A stretch of 40,113 nucleotides of DNA from Treponema sp. (GCA_031288975.1 JAITQK010000076.1:1-40113), one strand, 5' to 3'. Shown: positions 25,658 through 33,423, numbered from the stretch's first letter. Translations and numbers: made by a program. Notes: generated by a model from the sequence alone, not told the origin.

Positions 25658-27001
25658 TTGACAAACCAGGAGCCGGAATCTACAATCGGCAAGGTGTTTG
25701 CCATAGCGGGGAAATATGTTACGAATTTTTTCTTTTTTTTCTTTTTTTTCTTTAGTGCCCTTGTTTGCCTGCTCATCTCGGGCTGTACGGGAGAGGTCAA
25801 AGGGGGGGTAAGGGGTAAAGCTCCGGCGGAAGCGGGCACGGCGCTTGCCAATGCTGTTGCTGAGGAGCCGGCCTTTGAAGACCCTGTGGAATACCGCGAA
25901 CAGGCGGCCCGCATCGCCGCTCTTATGGATGACCGGCTCCTTGCAGGGCAGGTGTTGATGACCGGTATTGACGGGAATGTGGTCTTGGGGGAAACCATGG
26001 AGGACCTGCTTCGGGCCAGTCCCCCAGGGGGAATCATGCTTTTTAAGTACAACCTTGACGCTGAAAAAGACCAGGTCCGTTTTTTTTTGGAAGCCTGTTC
26101 AGCCCTTATCGCGGCGGCAGCTTGTCCTGAGCCAGCCCCTGGAGGTGAAATGGGAGCAGGTCCGGGAATCGCCCCGTTTATCGCCGTGGATCACGAGGGG
26201 GGACAGGTTTTCCGTTTTGGGCCTGAGGTGGGCCGGCTTCCCGCAGCGGCTTCGTTCTGGGAGACAGCCCAATCAGCGGGAAGGGACTATGCCCTCCATG
26301 CGGTTGAGGAGGGGGCTTACCGGTCGGGACAGGAAATCCGGGACCTGGGCATCACCATGAACCTTGCCCCAGTGGCGGAGATCCTTGATGAGGAGAACGG
26401 GCTGTTTTTGGAGACCCGTTCCTACGGACCGGATCCGGTTTTCGTTGAGGCCGCAGCGGCGGCGTTTATCCAGGGTATGGAAGCGGCGGGCATTGCCTGC
26501 GTGGTGAAGCATTTCCCTGGAAACACCGGTGCAGACCCCCATAGCGGGAGAGCCGTATTATCGGTGGATGGGGAGGTCCTGGATAGGATGGTCCAGCCCT
26601 TTGCCTCCCTGATCCATCGAGTGAAGCCCCCAGGGATGATGGTCTCCCACATCGTGGTACCTGCCTGGGATGGAGAACACAACGCAAGCCTTTCCCCCCG
26701 GGTCATCCAGGATTGGCTCCGGGGGAACCTGGGATTTACCGGTATCCTGTTGGCAGATGATTTTTCTATGGGCGCGGTGGCGGTTTTCGACTTAAGCCCC
26801 GAAGACGCAGCAGTGGAGGCCCTCAACGCGGGTATTGATATGGTGATGACCTGGCCCCGGAACCTGAGTGCTGTACACGGCGCAATCCTCGCTGCAGTAC
26901 AGGAGGGCCGCCTCCCCAGGGAACGGCTTCGGCAGGCAGTGGAACAGATCCTGTTTGAGAAAATCCGGTATGGACTGGTGCCGGAGAACAATGGATGGTG
27001 A
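25658..27001 (+). CDS. GH3 family (NagZ-like) beta-N-acetylhexosaminidase lipoprotein
   Basis: Predicted exported glycosidase of family GH3, probably acting on peptidoglycan-derived N-acetylglucosamine. The open frame gives up to 447 residues; the start is unclear because no ATG exists in frame (TTG 25658 or GTG 25694). A poly-Phe stretch from a T-tract forms the signal, followed by the lipobox LLISGC. NagZ marks: FIAVDHEGGQVFRF, KHFPGNTGADPHSG (acid/base His) and the nucleophile Asp in LADDFSMGAV. An out-of-frame ATG (25716) with a GGGGA site precedes the tract, so the gene may be frame-shifted in this clone (see findings). Its end overlaps the pseudouridine synthase start. Confidence 0.8.
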   Translation: MTNQEPESTIGKVFAIAGKYVTNFFFFFFFFFSALVCLLISGCTGEVKGGVRGKAPAEAGTALANAVAEEPAFEDPVEYREQAARIAALMDDRLLAGQVLMTGIDGNVVLGETMEDLLRASPPGGIMLFKYNLDAEKDQVRFFLEACSALIAAAACPEPAPGGEMGAGPGIAPFIAVDHEGGQVFRFGPEVGRLPAAASFWETAQSAGRDYALHAVEEGAYRSGQEIRDLGITMNLAPVAEILDEENGLFLETRSYGPDPVFVEAAAAAFIQGMEAAGIACVVKHFPGNTGADPHSGRAVLSVDGEVLDRMVQPFASLIHRVKPPGMMVSHIVVPAWDGEHNASLSPRVIQDWLRGNLGFTGILLADDFSMGAVAVFDLSPEDAAVEALNAGIDMVMTWPRNLSAVHGAILAAVQEGRLPRERLRQAVEQILFEKIRYGLVPENNGW

Positions 27002-27747
27002 AAGATATGGTAAAAATCGAAGATTCCAGAATACTCTATATGAGTGAACCCTGTCTGGTACTGAACAAAGTGCCTGGAGAAGCGGCCCAGGGGACAGGAA
27101 CAGGGATGGTGAACCTTCCTGCAGTATTGGCGGCGCAATTCGGGGGAGTACCAAAGAAGGGCGGCGGTACCTTCTTCCCAACTGCGGTGCACCGGCTGGA
27201 TGTTCCTGTTTCAGGATGCCTCCTCTTTGCCCGCACGCCCCAGGCGCTTTCCTTTCTAAACGCCGCCTTTGCCACAGGGAAGACGGAGAAACGCTATTGG
27301 GGGATCATAGAGATGCCCCCATCCTCCCTGACCCTGCCTGAGCAGGGGGAACTGATCCATTGGCTCATAACCGATACCAAACGGAATAAAACCATAGCCT
27401 ATGCTGAAGAACCCTCCAATCGTCACCTGAAAAAGGCGATACTCCGTTACCGCGTGAGGGGCCAGGGCACCCATTATATGTTTTTGGAAATAGAACTCAT
27501 CACCGGCGGGCATCACCAAATCCGCGCCCAGCTCGCTCGTCTTGGGCTTCATATAAAGGGAGACCTGAAATACGGCGCCCGCCGGGGGGAAAAGAGCGGC
27601 GGCATAGGACTTCACGCCTATTCCCTCTCGTTTCCAAACCCTGGGGTGAAAGGTGAGACGGTGCAGGTGACTGCCCAGCCGCCTGCTGGTCATGCGCTCT
27701 GGGAAGCCTTTGAACAGGCAGGTGAGCATGTTTACAAGCCGGCTTAG
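26995..27747 (+). CDS. RluA-family pseudouridine synthase
   Basis: Isomerises specific uridines in RNA to pseudouridine. 250 residues; ATG 26995 has GGAG eight bases ahead and overlaps the end of the GH3 gene. The catalytic Asp sits in the family motif VHRLDVPVSGCLLFART (about 64-80); KRYWGIIEM and GGHHQIRAQLARLGLHIKGDLKYGA (about 164-188) are also characteristic of the RluA group. There is no N-terminal S4 domain. The target (23S rRNA or tRNA) cannot be told from sequence. A stop precedes the thioesterase gene by 36 nt. Confidence 0.9.
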   Translation: MVKDMVKIEDSRILYMSEPCLVLNKVPGEAAQGTGTGMVNLPAVLAAQFGGVPKKGGGTFFPTAVHRLDVPVSGCLLFARTPQALSFLNAAFATGKTEKRYWGIIEMPPSSLTLPEQGELIHWLITDTKRNKTIAYAEEPSNRHLKKAILRYRVRGQGTHYMFLEIELITGGHHQIRAQLARLGLHIKGDLKYGARRGEKSGGIGLHAYSLSFPNPGVKGETVQVTAQPPAGHALWEAFEQAGEHVYKPA

Positions 27748-27783
27748 GGTGCATTATCTTTAACAACAGGAGATAAAAAAGTA

Positions 27784-28194
27784 ATGGGTGCTATAGCATT
27801 TGAGACCTATGTAAAGCCCGGCATGAAGGGCGAAAAAGAAACGGTGGTAACGGAACAGTACACCGCCCGTGTCTGGGGAAGCGGTGGGCTGCCAGTATAC
27901 GCGACTCCCGCCATGATAGGCCTCATGGAAGGGGCCTCGGTTGCCGCAGTGGACAGCAATCTACCTGCAGGCTTTTCCACAGTGGGGACGCTTCTCAATG
28001 TGTCCCACATCGCCGCCACACCCCTTGGCATGACGGTCCGCGCTTCTGGTGAGCTGCTGCAGATTGAAGGCCGGCGCCTGGTGTTTAAGGTCGAGGCCTT
28101 TGATGAAGTGGAAAAGATCGGTGAAGGTACCCATGAGCGATACATCATCGAAAATGAAAAATTCTTAAAAAAAGCGGAAGCTAAAAAGCACTAA
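27784..28194 (+). CDS. FlK-like hotdog thioesterase
   Basis: 136 residues, a single hotdog domain. It resembles fluoroacetyl-CoA thioesterase-type proteins: ATPAMIGLMEGASVAAV holds the Thr and Glu, and GTLLNVSHIAATPLG the His of the family's catalytic Thr-Glu-His set; FKVEAFDEVEKIGEGTHERYI is the standard C-terminal strand pair. Such proteins are common in anaerobes and probably hydrolyse short acyl-CoA species rather than fluoroacetyl-CoA. GGAG lies 11 bases before the ATG. Probably co-transcribed with the gene before it. Converges on the GH57 gene with 7 nt between. Confidence 0.88.
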   Translation: MGAIAFETYVKPGMKGEKETVVTEQYTARVWGSGGLPVYATPAMIGLMEGASVAAVDSNLPAGFSTVGTLLNVSHIAATPLGMTVRASGELLQIEGRRLVFKVEAFDEVEKIGEGTHERYIIENEKFLKKAEAKKH

Positions 28195-28201
28195 GCTCAC
28201 C

Positions 28202-30139
28202 TCAGTGGCAAATCTTCAAGGTAAACCTGGTGGCAAAACGTTCTTGTGGCGCCAGGGAAAGGGGTATGAGGGGCATAATGCAGGTGGATTGGTACATATC
28301 CACCATGCGCCCTCCTAAGGGACAGGGGGTGTGGATGGGCAAGATCCAGGCGTCAAAGTTCCGGTCTCCCATAAGGTATAGGATCGCCTCGTTTTTTATA
28401 TCCTGAAATTTGATCCCTTCAAGGCCCTCCAGGAACGTTTCCTGGGGGGCGGTTACTTCTGTTACCCGGGTATTGAGTTTAAAAATCCTCAGCAAGGCAT
28501 CCTCCTCCCCAGGAAAGGAAAGGTCTATACTGGGAATAAAGGTAAGCTGTTGCTCCGCTGGTCCGTGATTGGTCATGGAATAGTAGAGGGTAAGGGTATC
28601 TTCGTTAAGATGATAGGTTTTGTCCAGCTCTATGGTCCCATAAGGCCCCTCGGTTTTTGGGGGCAGTCTGAAATGCACTTTTCCATGTTCCCGGTCCATT
28701 TCTACCAATTCAAAGCGTTCGTTTCCACATATACGGATACTGCGGGCTTCCTCAGCACTGGGGTCGCTTACCCAGCCTTTCAGTAAGTGGTCTTTAAGGG
28801 CATCCTGAAAAATAGGGTCCGGCGAAACCAGGTGATCCGCAAAGGCAGTACGCCGGTTTCCCCTTTTACCGGGAAGCTCCTGCACGCGCCGGGAAAAGGT
28901 ATCCAGATAATTCCAGGTCTTGGGAAGGTAATCCAGTTCAAAAACACTAGCCCCCTCAAGTTTGATGTAACAATTGATATACTCACCCTGAAAAAGATAC
29001 TCCCCTTCGCCGTCCAAATCAAAATCAAAATTCATAAGCGACGGGATAAAGTCCCCTTTTTCACGGGTGATCTTTTCCGCCCCCAACAGGGCCTTGTATG
29101 CGGCTTTCCTGATGCTATGACGGTAGATACCGCCATGCATCGCAGGGCAGAAGGAATCATAGCCCTGGGCCTTCCACAGTTCCTCCCGTGCAGCACGTTT
29201 GCGGGCCTTATCCCCCCGGAGTTGGTGGATGAGTACATGGGTAAACATCATCTTGGAATAGATGCCGTTTGCCTCGGGGAAGCTGATCAGGAAGCGCTGG
29301 GGCAGACTCGTAGGGGGGTCGCCTTCTTCCTGCATGGAGCTGGGGAAATAGGCTTTTTTAAGACCCTTGAGGTTCTTGAAGAACTTACCGGGGCTGGTAA
29401 ATTCAAGCTGGGACTCGAAACGGGAAAGGTCTTCAAAAAACTGGTGAAAGGTTAGCTCCGTGGATTGGGAATCGCCGTTTTCAGCAAAGAACCGCTCCGG
29501 GAAGGTGCAGATAATACGCTCCGTTCCCGGAGGAGTATCCCGAATCAGGTCTTCCAAAACCGAGACCGCCCTTTTCTGGGCAAACGCGGCGTTTATCCTG
29601 CTGGAAACCGGAAAAATCGTGATGAGTTTTCCCTGATCCTCGCTGATACAGGGGGCAAGCGCCTCACCGGATAAGCCTGCCAGCGTAAACTGCCCTTCAG
29701 CAAGGAAGGTATACCCCATCCCGCAAGTACTCAAAGGCCCCACCAGATGCTGTTCCCAGGCCAGGGCCGGGAGTCGACAGCCCTGGGGCCGCTTCCCGAA
29801 TTGCTTGCGGAGGTAGGTGGTAAGGAGTTCGATTTGTCCTATTTTGTCCGAGAGGGGGAGCAGGGGCATCATCGGTTCATAGAACCCACCTCCCAGCAGT
29901 TCCACCTGTTTCCGGGAAACCAGATCGTCGATGAGCATGAAAAATTCAGGGTGGGCTTTTTCTATCCAATGCAACAATACCCCGGAATAGTGCAGAACCA
30001 CCTGGATCTTGGGGTATTTATAGAGGGTGGAGATAAAGGGTTTTAACCTGGCAGTATAAGCTCCTTCAAATTCATCATCTCCAGCTCCATAGGGAATATG
30101 ATGATGAGCACCTAAAATAAAACTAAGCGTATGGTTCAT
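28202..30139 (-). CDS. GH57 family protein (alpha-amylase/4-alpha-glucanotransferase-like), probably catalytically altered
   Basis: 645 residues, cytoplasmic, no signal peptide. GH57 barrel at about 1-300 with GAHHHIP (region 1), VELLGGGFYEPMMP (region 2), then the helical DUF1925 part (KMMFTHVLIHQLRG ... HGGIYRHSIRKAAY) and a C-terminal beta-sandwich (DUF1926, about 390-640). In region 3 the usual WLTER with the nucleophile Glu reads RLPAL (Ala125); in region 4 the usual DDGEKFG with the acid/base Asp reads TFPERFF. Both catalytic positions appear to be lost. Family membership is firm; activity is doubtful. Start ATG 30139 with AGGAAA upstream. Monocistronic or read from groES by read-through of the terminator at 30204. 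Confidence 0.85.
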   Translation of the reverse strand: MNHTLSFILGAHHHIPYGAGDDEFEGAYTARLKPFISTLYKYPKIQVVLHYSGVLLHWIEKAHPEFFMLIDDLVSRKQVELLGGGFYEPMMPLLPLSDKIGQIELLTTYLRKQFGKRPQGCRLPALAWEQHLVGPLSTCGMGYTFLAEGQFTLAGLSGEALAPCISEDQGKLITIFPVSSRINAAFAQKRAVSVLEDLIRDTPPGTERIICTFPERFFAENGDSQSTELTFHQFFEDLSRFESQLEFTSPGKFFKNLKGLKKAYFPSSMQEEGDPPTSLPQRFLISFPEANGIYSKMMFTHVLIHQLRGDKARKRAAREELWKAQGYDSFCPAMHGGIYRHSIRKAAYKALLGAEKITREKGDFIPSLMNFDFDLDGEGEYLFQGEYINCYIKLEGASVFELDYLPKTWNYLDTFSRRVQELPGKRGNRRTAFADHLVSPDPIFQDALKDHLLKGWVSDPSAEEARSIRICGNERFELVEMDREHGKVHFRLPPKTEGPYGTIELDKTYHLNEDTLTLYYSMTNHGPAEQQLTFIPSIDLSFPGEEDALLRIFKLNTRVTEVTAPQETFLEGLEGIKFQDIKNEAILYLMGDRNFDAWILPIHTPCPLGGRMVDMYQSTCIMPLIPLSLAPQERFATRFTLKICH

Positions 30140-30203
30140 TTTTTCCTATGAGGTATTGTAGCCTACTTTCTCGTTCCTGAAAAGCTCAATCCAGGGCCGA
30201 TCA

Positions 30204-30229
30204 AAAAACCCGGCGTTGAGCCGGGCTTT
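30204..30229 (-). terminator. Intrinsic terminator after groES
   Basis: Minus strand: GCCCGGC, short loop, GCCGGG, then TTTTTT (plus-strand coordinates: CCCGGC 30210-30215, GCCGGG 30221-30226, A-run 30204-30209). Six to seven GC pairs with a U-tract. Confidence 0.85.
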
Positions 30230-30273
30230 TACATCATACCGTTACGTCGTTTAAACTCAAGGGCAACAAGATG

Positions 30274-30540
30274 TTACTCGATAACCGCGATAATATCCGA
30301 CATCTTGAGGATAAGATGCTCCACCCCGTCAATCTTGACCTGGGTTCCGGCATACTTATCGTACATAACTTTTTGCCCCACCTTAACCTTGATCACCTCT
30401 TGGTCATCACCGATGGCCACCACCAGACCGGTCTGGGTTTTTTCCTGGGCGGTATCGGGAATGATGATACCACCGGCAGTTTTAGCCTCATTTTTTTCGA
30501 GTTTAACCATGACTCGATCTACTAAAGGTTTTACGTTCAT
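30274..30540 (-). CDS. groES: Co-chaperonin GroES
   Basis: 88 residues, the single-domain 10-kDa lid of the GroEL chamber. MNVKPLVDRVMVKLEKNEAKTAGGIIIPD is the standard N-terminus, followed by the flexible mobile loop (EKTQTGLVVAIGD) and the roof-forming segment KVKVGQKVMYDKYAGTQVKID, ending in ILKMSDIIAVIE. GGAGG lies eight bases before ATG 30540. groEL is not next to it, so the two are split in this genome. No CIRCE inverted repeat is seen in the promoter region, arguing against HrcA control. Confidence 0.97.
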   Translation of the reverse strand: MNVKPLVDRVMVKLEKNEAKTAGGIIIPDTAQEKTQTGLVVAIGDDQEVIKVKVGQKVMYDKYAGTQVKIDGVEHLILKMSDIIAVIE

Positions 30541-30572
30541 ATTTTATGCCTCCATTTGTGTTATAATAATAG

Positions 30573-30602
30573 AATATACGAAGAAATTATCCTGATGGTC
30601 AA
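30573..30602 (-). promoter_or_regulatory. Sigma-70-type promoter for groES
   Basis: Minus strand TTGACC (30602-30597), 18-nt spacer, TATATT (30578-30573). The leader to ATG 30540 is about 25 nt. Confidence 0.6.
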
Positions 30603-30769
30603 GAAAATATATTGAATTTTTAACAGGATCATTTTGATACACTTTTTGGCCTCTTTTTGAAAAAAGGGTCAGAAGGGCCTAGCCAATGGGGGTATCCTTA
30701 CCAGTACCTCTGTGCTCATGCCTTTAATGCCTTCCTCATCATCAAATTACCGCATCCAGCGGCATCCTC

Positions 30770-30799
30770 TTGACTTGGCATACTTATTGCTTCTATTAT
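30770..30799 (+). promoter_or_regulatory. Sigma-70-type promoter for the first sigma factor gene
   Basis: TTGACT (30770-30775), 18-nt spacer, TATTAT (30794-30799). It places the start of transcription near 30806, downstream of the earlier in-frame ATGs, and therefore supports ATG 30826 (AAGGAG eight bases ahead) as the start. Confidence 0.65.
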
Positions 30800-30825
30800 G
30801 CATGATGAAACAAGGAGCTATTACC

Positions 30826-31707
30826 ATGACAACCATAAAAATGAAAAAAGAGAATGATCTCGCAGGGAACGCTGGTTCTGATGAAAATGTTCTTTCCATG
30901 TATTTAAAAGAAATTAACCGAATACCTCTTTTGACCAAGGAGGAAGAAGAGCAGATTGCACGGGCAGCGGCCCAGGGTAATAAAGCGGCGCGGGATAAAC
31001 TAGTGAGCGCCAATCTTCGTTTTGTGGTCAATGTGGCCAAGAAATATCAAGGGCAAGGGCTTCCCCTCTCGGATCTTATCAGTGAGGGCAATATCGGCCT
31101 CTTAAACGCTATCGAACGCTACGATGTGGATAAGGGGTATCATTTCATTTCTTACGCGGTCTGGTGGATAAGACAGGCCATTCTCAAGGCGATTTGTGAG
31201 AAGTCCCGGATGATCCGGCTTCCCCTGAACCGGGCCAACGAACTGGTGCAGATTGAAAAGGCCAGGAAGCTGGTCCAGGACGATCATGGCACCCGGGCGG
31301 AGATCATCGAGATTGCCCGCTTGCTGGAAATGGACGCGGATCATGTGGAAGACCTGGTGAACATCAGCCGGGACCTTATATCCCTAGAAAATCCCGTATA
31401 CGCTGAGAAGGATTCTTCCAGCTTGGGGGATTTTATTGAAGATGAAAACTACTGCGCTCCGGACGAGCATGCCGTTACCAGCGCCCTGCAGGACGATATC
31501 GAAATGGTCCTGCGCACCCTCAATAAAAAAGAAGCGGAGATTATCCGTTTCCGTTTCGGGTTGGGGGATAATGTGCCTATGTCATTAAAGGAAATTGGAG
31601 ATCGCTTTAACCTGACCAAAGAGCGGATCCGGCAGATTGAAAAGAAGGCCCTAAAACGGCTTCAGCATCCTTCCCGGCAACGGATCCTAGAAAGCTATGT
31701 AGCTTGA
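30826..31707 (+). CDS. Sigma-70 family RNA polymerase sigma factor (group 2 type)
   Basis: 293 residues. Regions 1.2 (VLSMYLKEINRIPLLT), 2.1-2.4 (LVSANLRFVVNVAKKY ... YHFISYAVWWIRQAI), 3 (RANELVQIEKARK...) and 4.2 (SLKEIGDRFNLTKERIRQIEKKALKRL) are all present and close to consensus. There is no region 1.1, so it is a stand-alone alternative factor of the RpoS/SigA-like group rather than the housekeeping RpoD, although recognition of a -10/-35 promoter is expected. A sigma gene divergent from groES is an arrangement I associate with treponemes, from memory. The gene is followed by a strong hairpin. Confidence 0.9.
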   Translation: MTTIKMKKENDLAGNAGSDENVLSMYLKEINRIPLLTKEEEEQIARAAAQGNKAARDKLVSANLRFVVNVAKKYQGQGLPLSDLISEGNIGLLNAIERYDVDKGYHFISYAVWWIRQAILKAICEKSRMIRLPLNRANELVQIEKARKLVQDDHGTRAEIIEIARLLEMDADHVEDLVNISRDLISLENPVYAEKDSSSLGDFIEDENYCAPDEHAVTSALQDDIEMVLRTLNKKEAEIIRFRFGLGDNVPMSLKEIGDRFNLTKERIRQIEKKALKRLQHPSRQRILESYVA

Positions 31708-31724
31708 CCGGTTGGCCGTCGGGC

Positions 31725-31760
31725 AGTATCACTATTCGTGTCTATGAATAGTGATACTTT
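31725..31760 (+). terminator. Hairpin after the first sigma factor gene (probable terminator)
   Basis: Perfect 13-bp stem AGTATCACTATTC (31725-31737) / GAATAGTGATACT (31746-31758) with an 8-nt loop. Only two T follow, so termination may be weak; a regulatory palindrome is the alternative. Confidence 0.55.
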
Positions 31761-31825
31761 ACCATCAATTTGGCTTTGCCAATGTATAAAATTCTTTTTT
31801 TCCTCTGAAAATATACGGTATGGGC

Positions 31826-31853
31826 TTGACTTTATTTATGTTTCTTGTATTAT
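31826..31853 (+). promoter_or_regulatory. Sigma-70-type promoter for the HigA-like gene
   Basis: TTGACT (31826-31831), 16-nt spacer, TATTAT (31848-31853). Transcription from about 31860 gives a leader of about 70 nt. Confidence 0.6.
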
Positions 31854-31931
31854 GGAGAAAGGGGATAGTAACATTATCAGATAGATTAGTGTAACTCTCT
31901 CAAATTAAATACCTTGCAAGGGGTTGTGAGT

Positions 31932-32345
31932 ATGAAAAAGCAAGCAGTACTACTGCCTGGAACCGTATTAAAAGAGACTTTTCTTGATACCTATCAAATT
32001 ACGGTTGCTAAATTGGCGGAGGATATCGGGTTGAGTCCTTCCGCAATACGGCAAATCGTCAATAATAAGGCAAAGGTCAGTCCGCATATTGCATTACGGT
32101 TATCAAAATATTTTGGTACCGATGTGTCCTATTGGGTCAATTTACAAAACGCCCATGATATCGCCGAACTGGATAAGGATGAAAAATTGGTGGAGGCAGT
32201 GAAAAACATTGTCAAGGCCAAAAAGCCGGCGCCTTCAAAACAAGCGGTTGTTAAACCGACTCGGGCTAAGAAAGGTGCAGCCGCAGCCGCCGATACGATT
32301 ACGTCCTCTAAGAGACGGCAGACGAAAAAAGCTGCTGGAAACTAA
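31932..32345 (+). CDS. HigA-family HTH protein with a basic histone H1-like tail
   Basis: 137 residues from ATG 31932 (AAGGGG eight bases upstream; the frame is open to TTG 31914). Residues 8-80 form an XRE/HigA helix-turn-helix domain: LPGTVLKETFLDTYQITVAKLAEDIGLSPSAIRQIVNNKAKVSPHIALRLSKYFGTDVSYWVNLQ in outline, with the recognition helix around SPSAIRQIVN. The remaining 45 residues are Lys/Ala/Pro-rich (KKPAPSKQAVVKPTRAKKG...), like a histone H1 or Alba-type DNA-binding tail. No HigB toxin gene is next to it. It is monocistronic, with its own promoter and a terminator inside the convergent sigma gene. It may be a regulator or nucleoid protein rather than an antitoxin. Confidence 0.85.
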   Translation: MKKQAVLLPGTVLKETFLDTYQITVAKLAEDIGLSPSAIRQIVNNKAKVSPHIALRLSKYFGTDVSYWVNLQNAHDIAELDKDEKLVEAVKNIVKAKKPAPSKQAVVKPTRAKKGAAAAADTITSSKRRQTKKAAGN

Positions 32346-32387
32346 TACGTAAGACAAGGTGATGGTACCCTCCGTGGCAGGGGGACA

Positions 32388-33257
32388 TCATATCGCTTCG
32401 ATGTATATACTATCCCGAAAATCCGCCGCTATGCGGCGGATTTTTTGGATCGTCTTAATTTCAATCTGGCGGACCGATTCAGGGGAGATTCCCAGTTTAG
32501 CGCTGATTTTTTTCAGGGTATGCCGTTTGCAGCCGTTAAGCTCATAGCGGTATATGAGGATTCGTTTTTCCCGGTCTGCAAGCTGGGCGAGTATGCGGCG
32601 AGTATCATCCAGGGAACAGCGCTTGAAAAATGCCCGCTCAGGACTATAGGTATAGTCCTCGTGCATATCTATCACCCCGAGGGATTCATCTGCACTATGT
32701 TCTGTTTCCAGTGGTAAGAGGCCGTTGGTCAGGTTGAGAATCAATGCAATGTCCTCCAGGGGAAACCCTATTTCGGTGGCTATTTCCTCCAGTTTGGGCC
32801 GGCGCATGAGGGTTTGGCCTAAGCGCTGAGAAGCTTTCTGTACCTTGCGCAACATTTCTTCTTTCCGGTGGGGCAGATAAATGGTGCGTCCATTATTCGA
32901 CAGGGAACGGACAATGGCCTGGCGGATCCACCAATTGGCATAACTTGCGAAGCGGACCTTCTTTTTACCATCATATTTATCCGCGGCATACATAAGCCCC
33001 ACATTCCCTTCCTGAATAATATCCATTAAAGGAACATCCGGCCTGAGATAGGTCTGGGCTATCTTGACCACCAGCCTCAAGTTTGCCTCGATCAATCTGG
33101 TGCGGGCCGTTTCATCCCCCTGCTTTCTGCGTTCAGACAGTTCCTGTTCCTCTTCAAAGCTTAAGAGCGGAATTGCCTTGATCTGCTTAAAATACATCAG
33201 TAAAGCGCCATCTTTTTTATGGGATGCTGCGGGGGATACTTCTTTTTTCAGGTTCAC
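32388..33257 (-). CDS. Sigma-70 family RNA polymerase sigma factor, divergent
   Basis: 289 residues from GTG 33257, GGAGG five to six bases ahead. Regions 1.2 (LLMYFKQIKAIPLLS), 2 (ANLRLVVKIAQTYL ... VRFASYANWWIRQAIVRSL), 3 (PHRKEEMLRKVQKASQRLG...) and 4.2 (TLKKISAKLGISPESVRQIEIKTIQKI) can be followed, but several positions in region 3 and the 4.1 linker depart from consensus (NGCKRHTLKK). It is only about a third identical by eye to the other sigma factor at 30826-31707, so it is probably not a recent duplicate. Its promoter specificity is unknown. Its 3' end contains a terminator hairpin for the convergent higA-like gene. Confidence 0.85.
   Translation of the reverse strand: MNLKKEVSPAASHKKDGALLMYFKQIKAIPLLSFEEEQELSERRKQGDETARTRLIEANLRLVVKIAQTYLRPDVPLMDIIQEGNVGLMYAADKYDGKKKVRFASYANWWIRQAIVRSLSNNGRTIYLPHRKEEMLRKVQKASQRLGQTLMRRPKLEEIATEIGFPLEDIALILNLTNGLLPLETEHSADESLGVIDMHEDYTYSPERAFFKRCSLDDTRRILAQLADREKRILIYRYELNGCKRHTLKKISAKLGISPESVRQIEIKTIQKIRRIAADFRDSIYIEAI
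32420..32446 (+). terminator. Intrinsic terminator overlapping a sigma gene's coding end
   Basis: Perfect 10-bp stem AATCCGCCGC (32420-32429) / GCGGCGGATT (32433-32442), loop TAT, then TTTT. It lies 75 nt after the HigA-like stop and inside the convergent sigma CDS, whose codons near its end it supplies. Partially bidirectional because A-rich sequence also precedes it. Confidence 0.8.
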
Positions 33258-33280
33258 GAGGTCCTCCAGAATGAAATCTT

Positions 33281-33310
33281 AGTATTCTTAATAAGCAACT
33301 TTCATGCCAA
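33281..33310 (-). promoter_or_regulatory. Possible promoter for the second sigma factor gene
   Basis: Minus strand TTGGCA (33310-33305), 18-nt spacer, AATACT (33286-33281). A moderate match; the leader would be about 20 nt. Confidence 0.4.
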
Positions 33311-33393
33311 TTGCCGCTACTATACCTGAAATTACCTTAATTCTTTTACGATAATGAACGGCGCCGAGACGCCCGGCAGGTTTGTATGATATT

Positions 33394-33423
33394 TTATACA
33401 GTTGTCTGTATAATAACTATAAT
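33394..33423 (+). promoter_or_regulatory. Palindromic operator over a promoter of the rnf operon
   Basis: An 8-bp perfect inverted repeat TTATACAG (33394-33401), 4-nt spacer TTGT, CTGTATAA (33406-33413). A likely promoter overlaps it: TATACA (33395-33400), 17 nt, TATAAT (33418-33423). A repressor bound to the palindrome would block RNA polymerase. Confidence 0.5.

Noticed and set aside
30541-30640. A CIRCE element (HrcA site) in front of groES
   Set aside because: No inverted repeat of the TTAGCACTC type is present in either strand of the promoter region.
31708-31931. A HigB toxin gene upstream of the HigA-like gene
   Set aside because: The stretch holds a hairpin and a promoter but no reading frame of suitable size on either strand.
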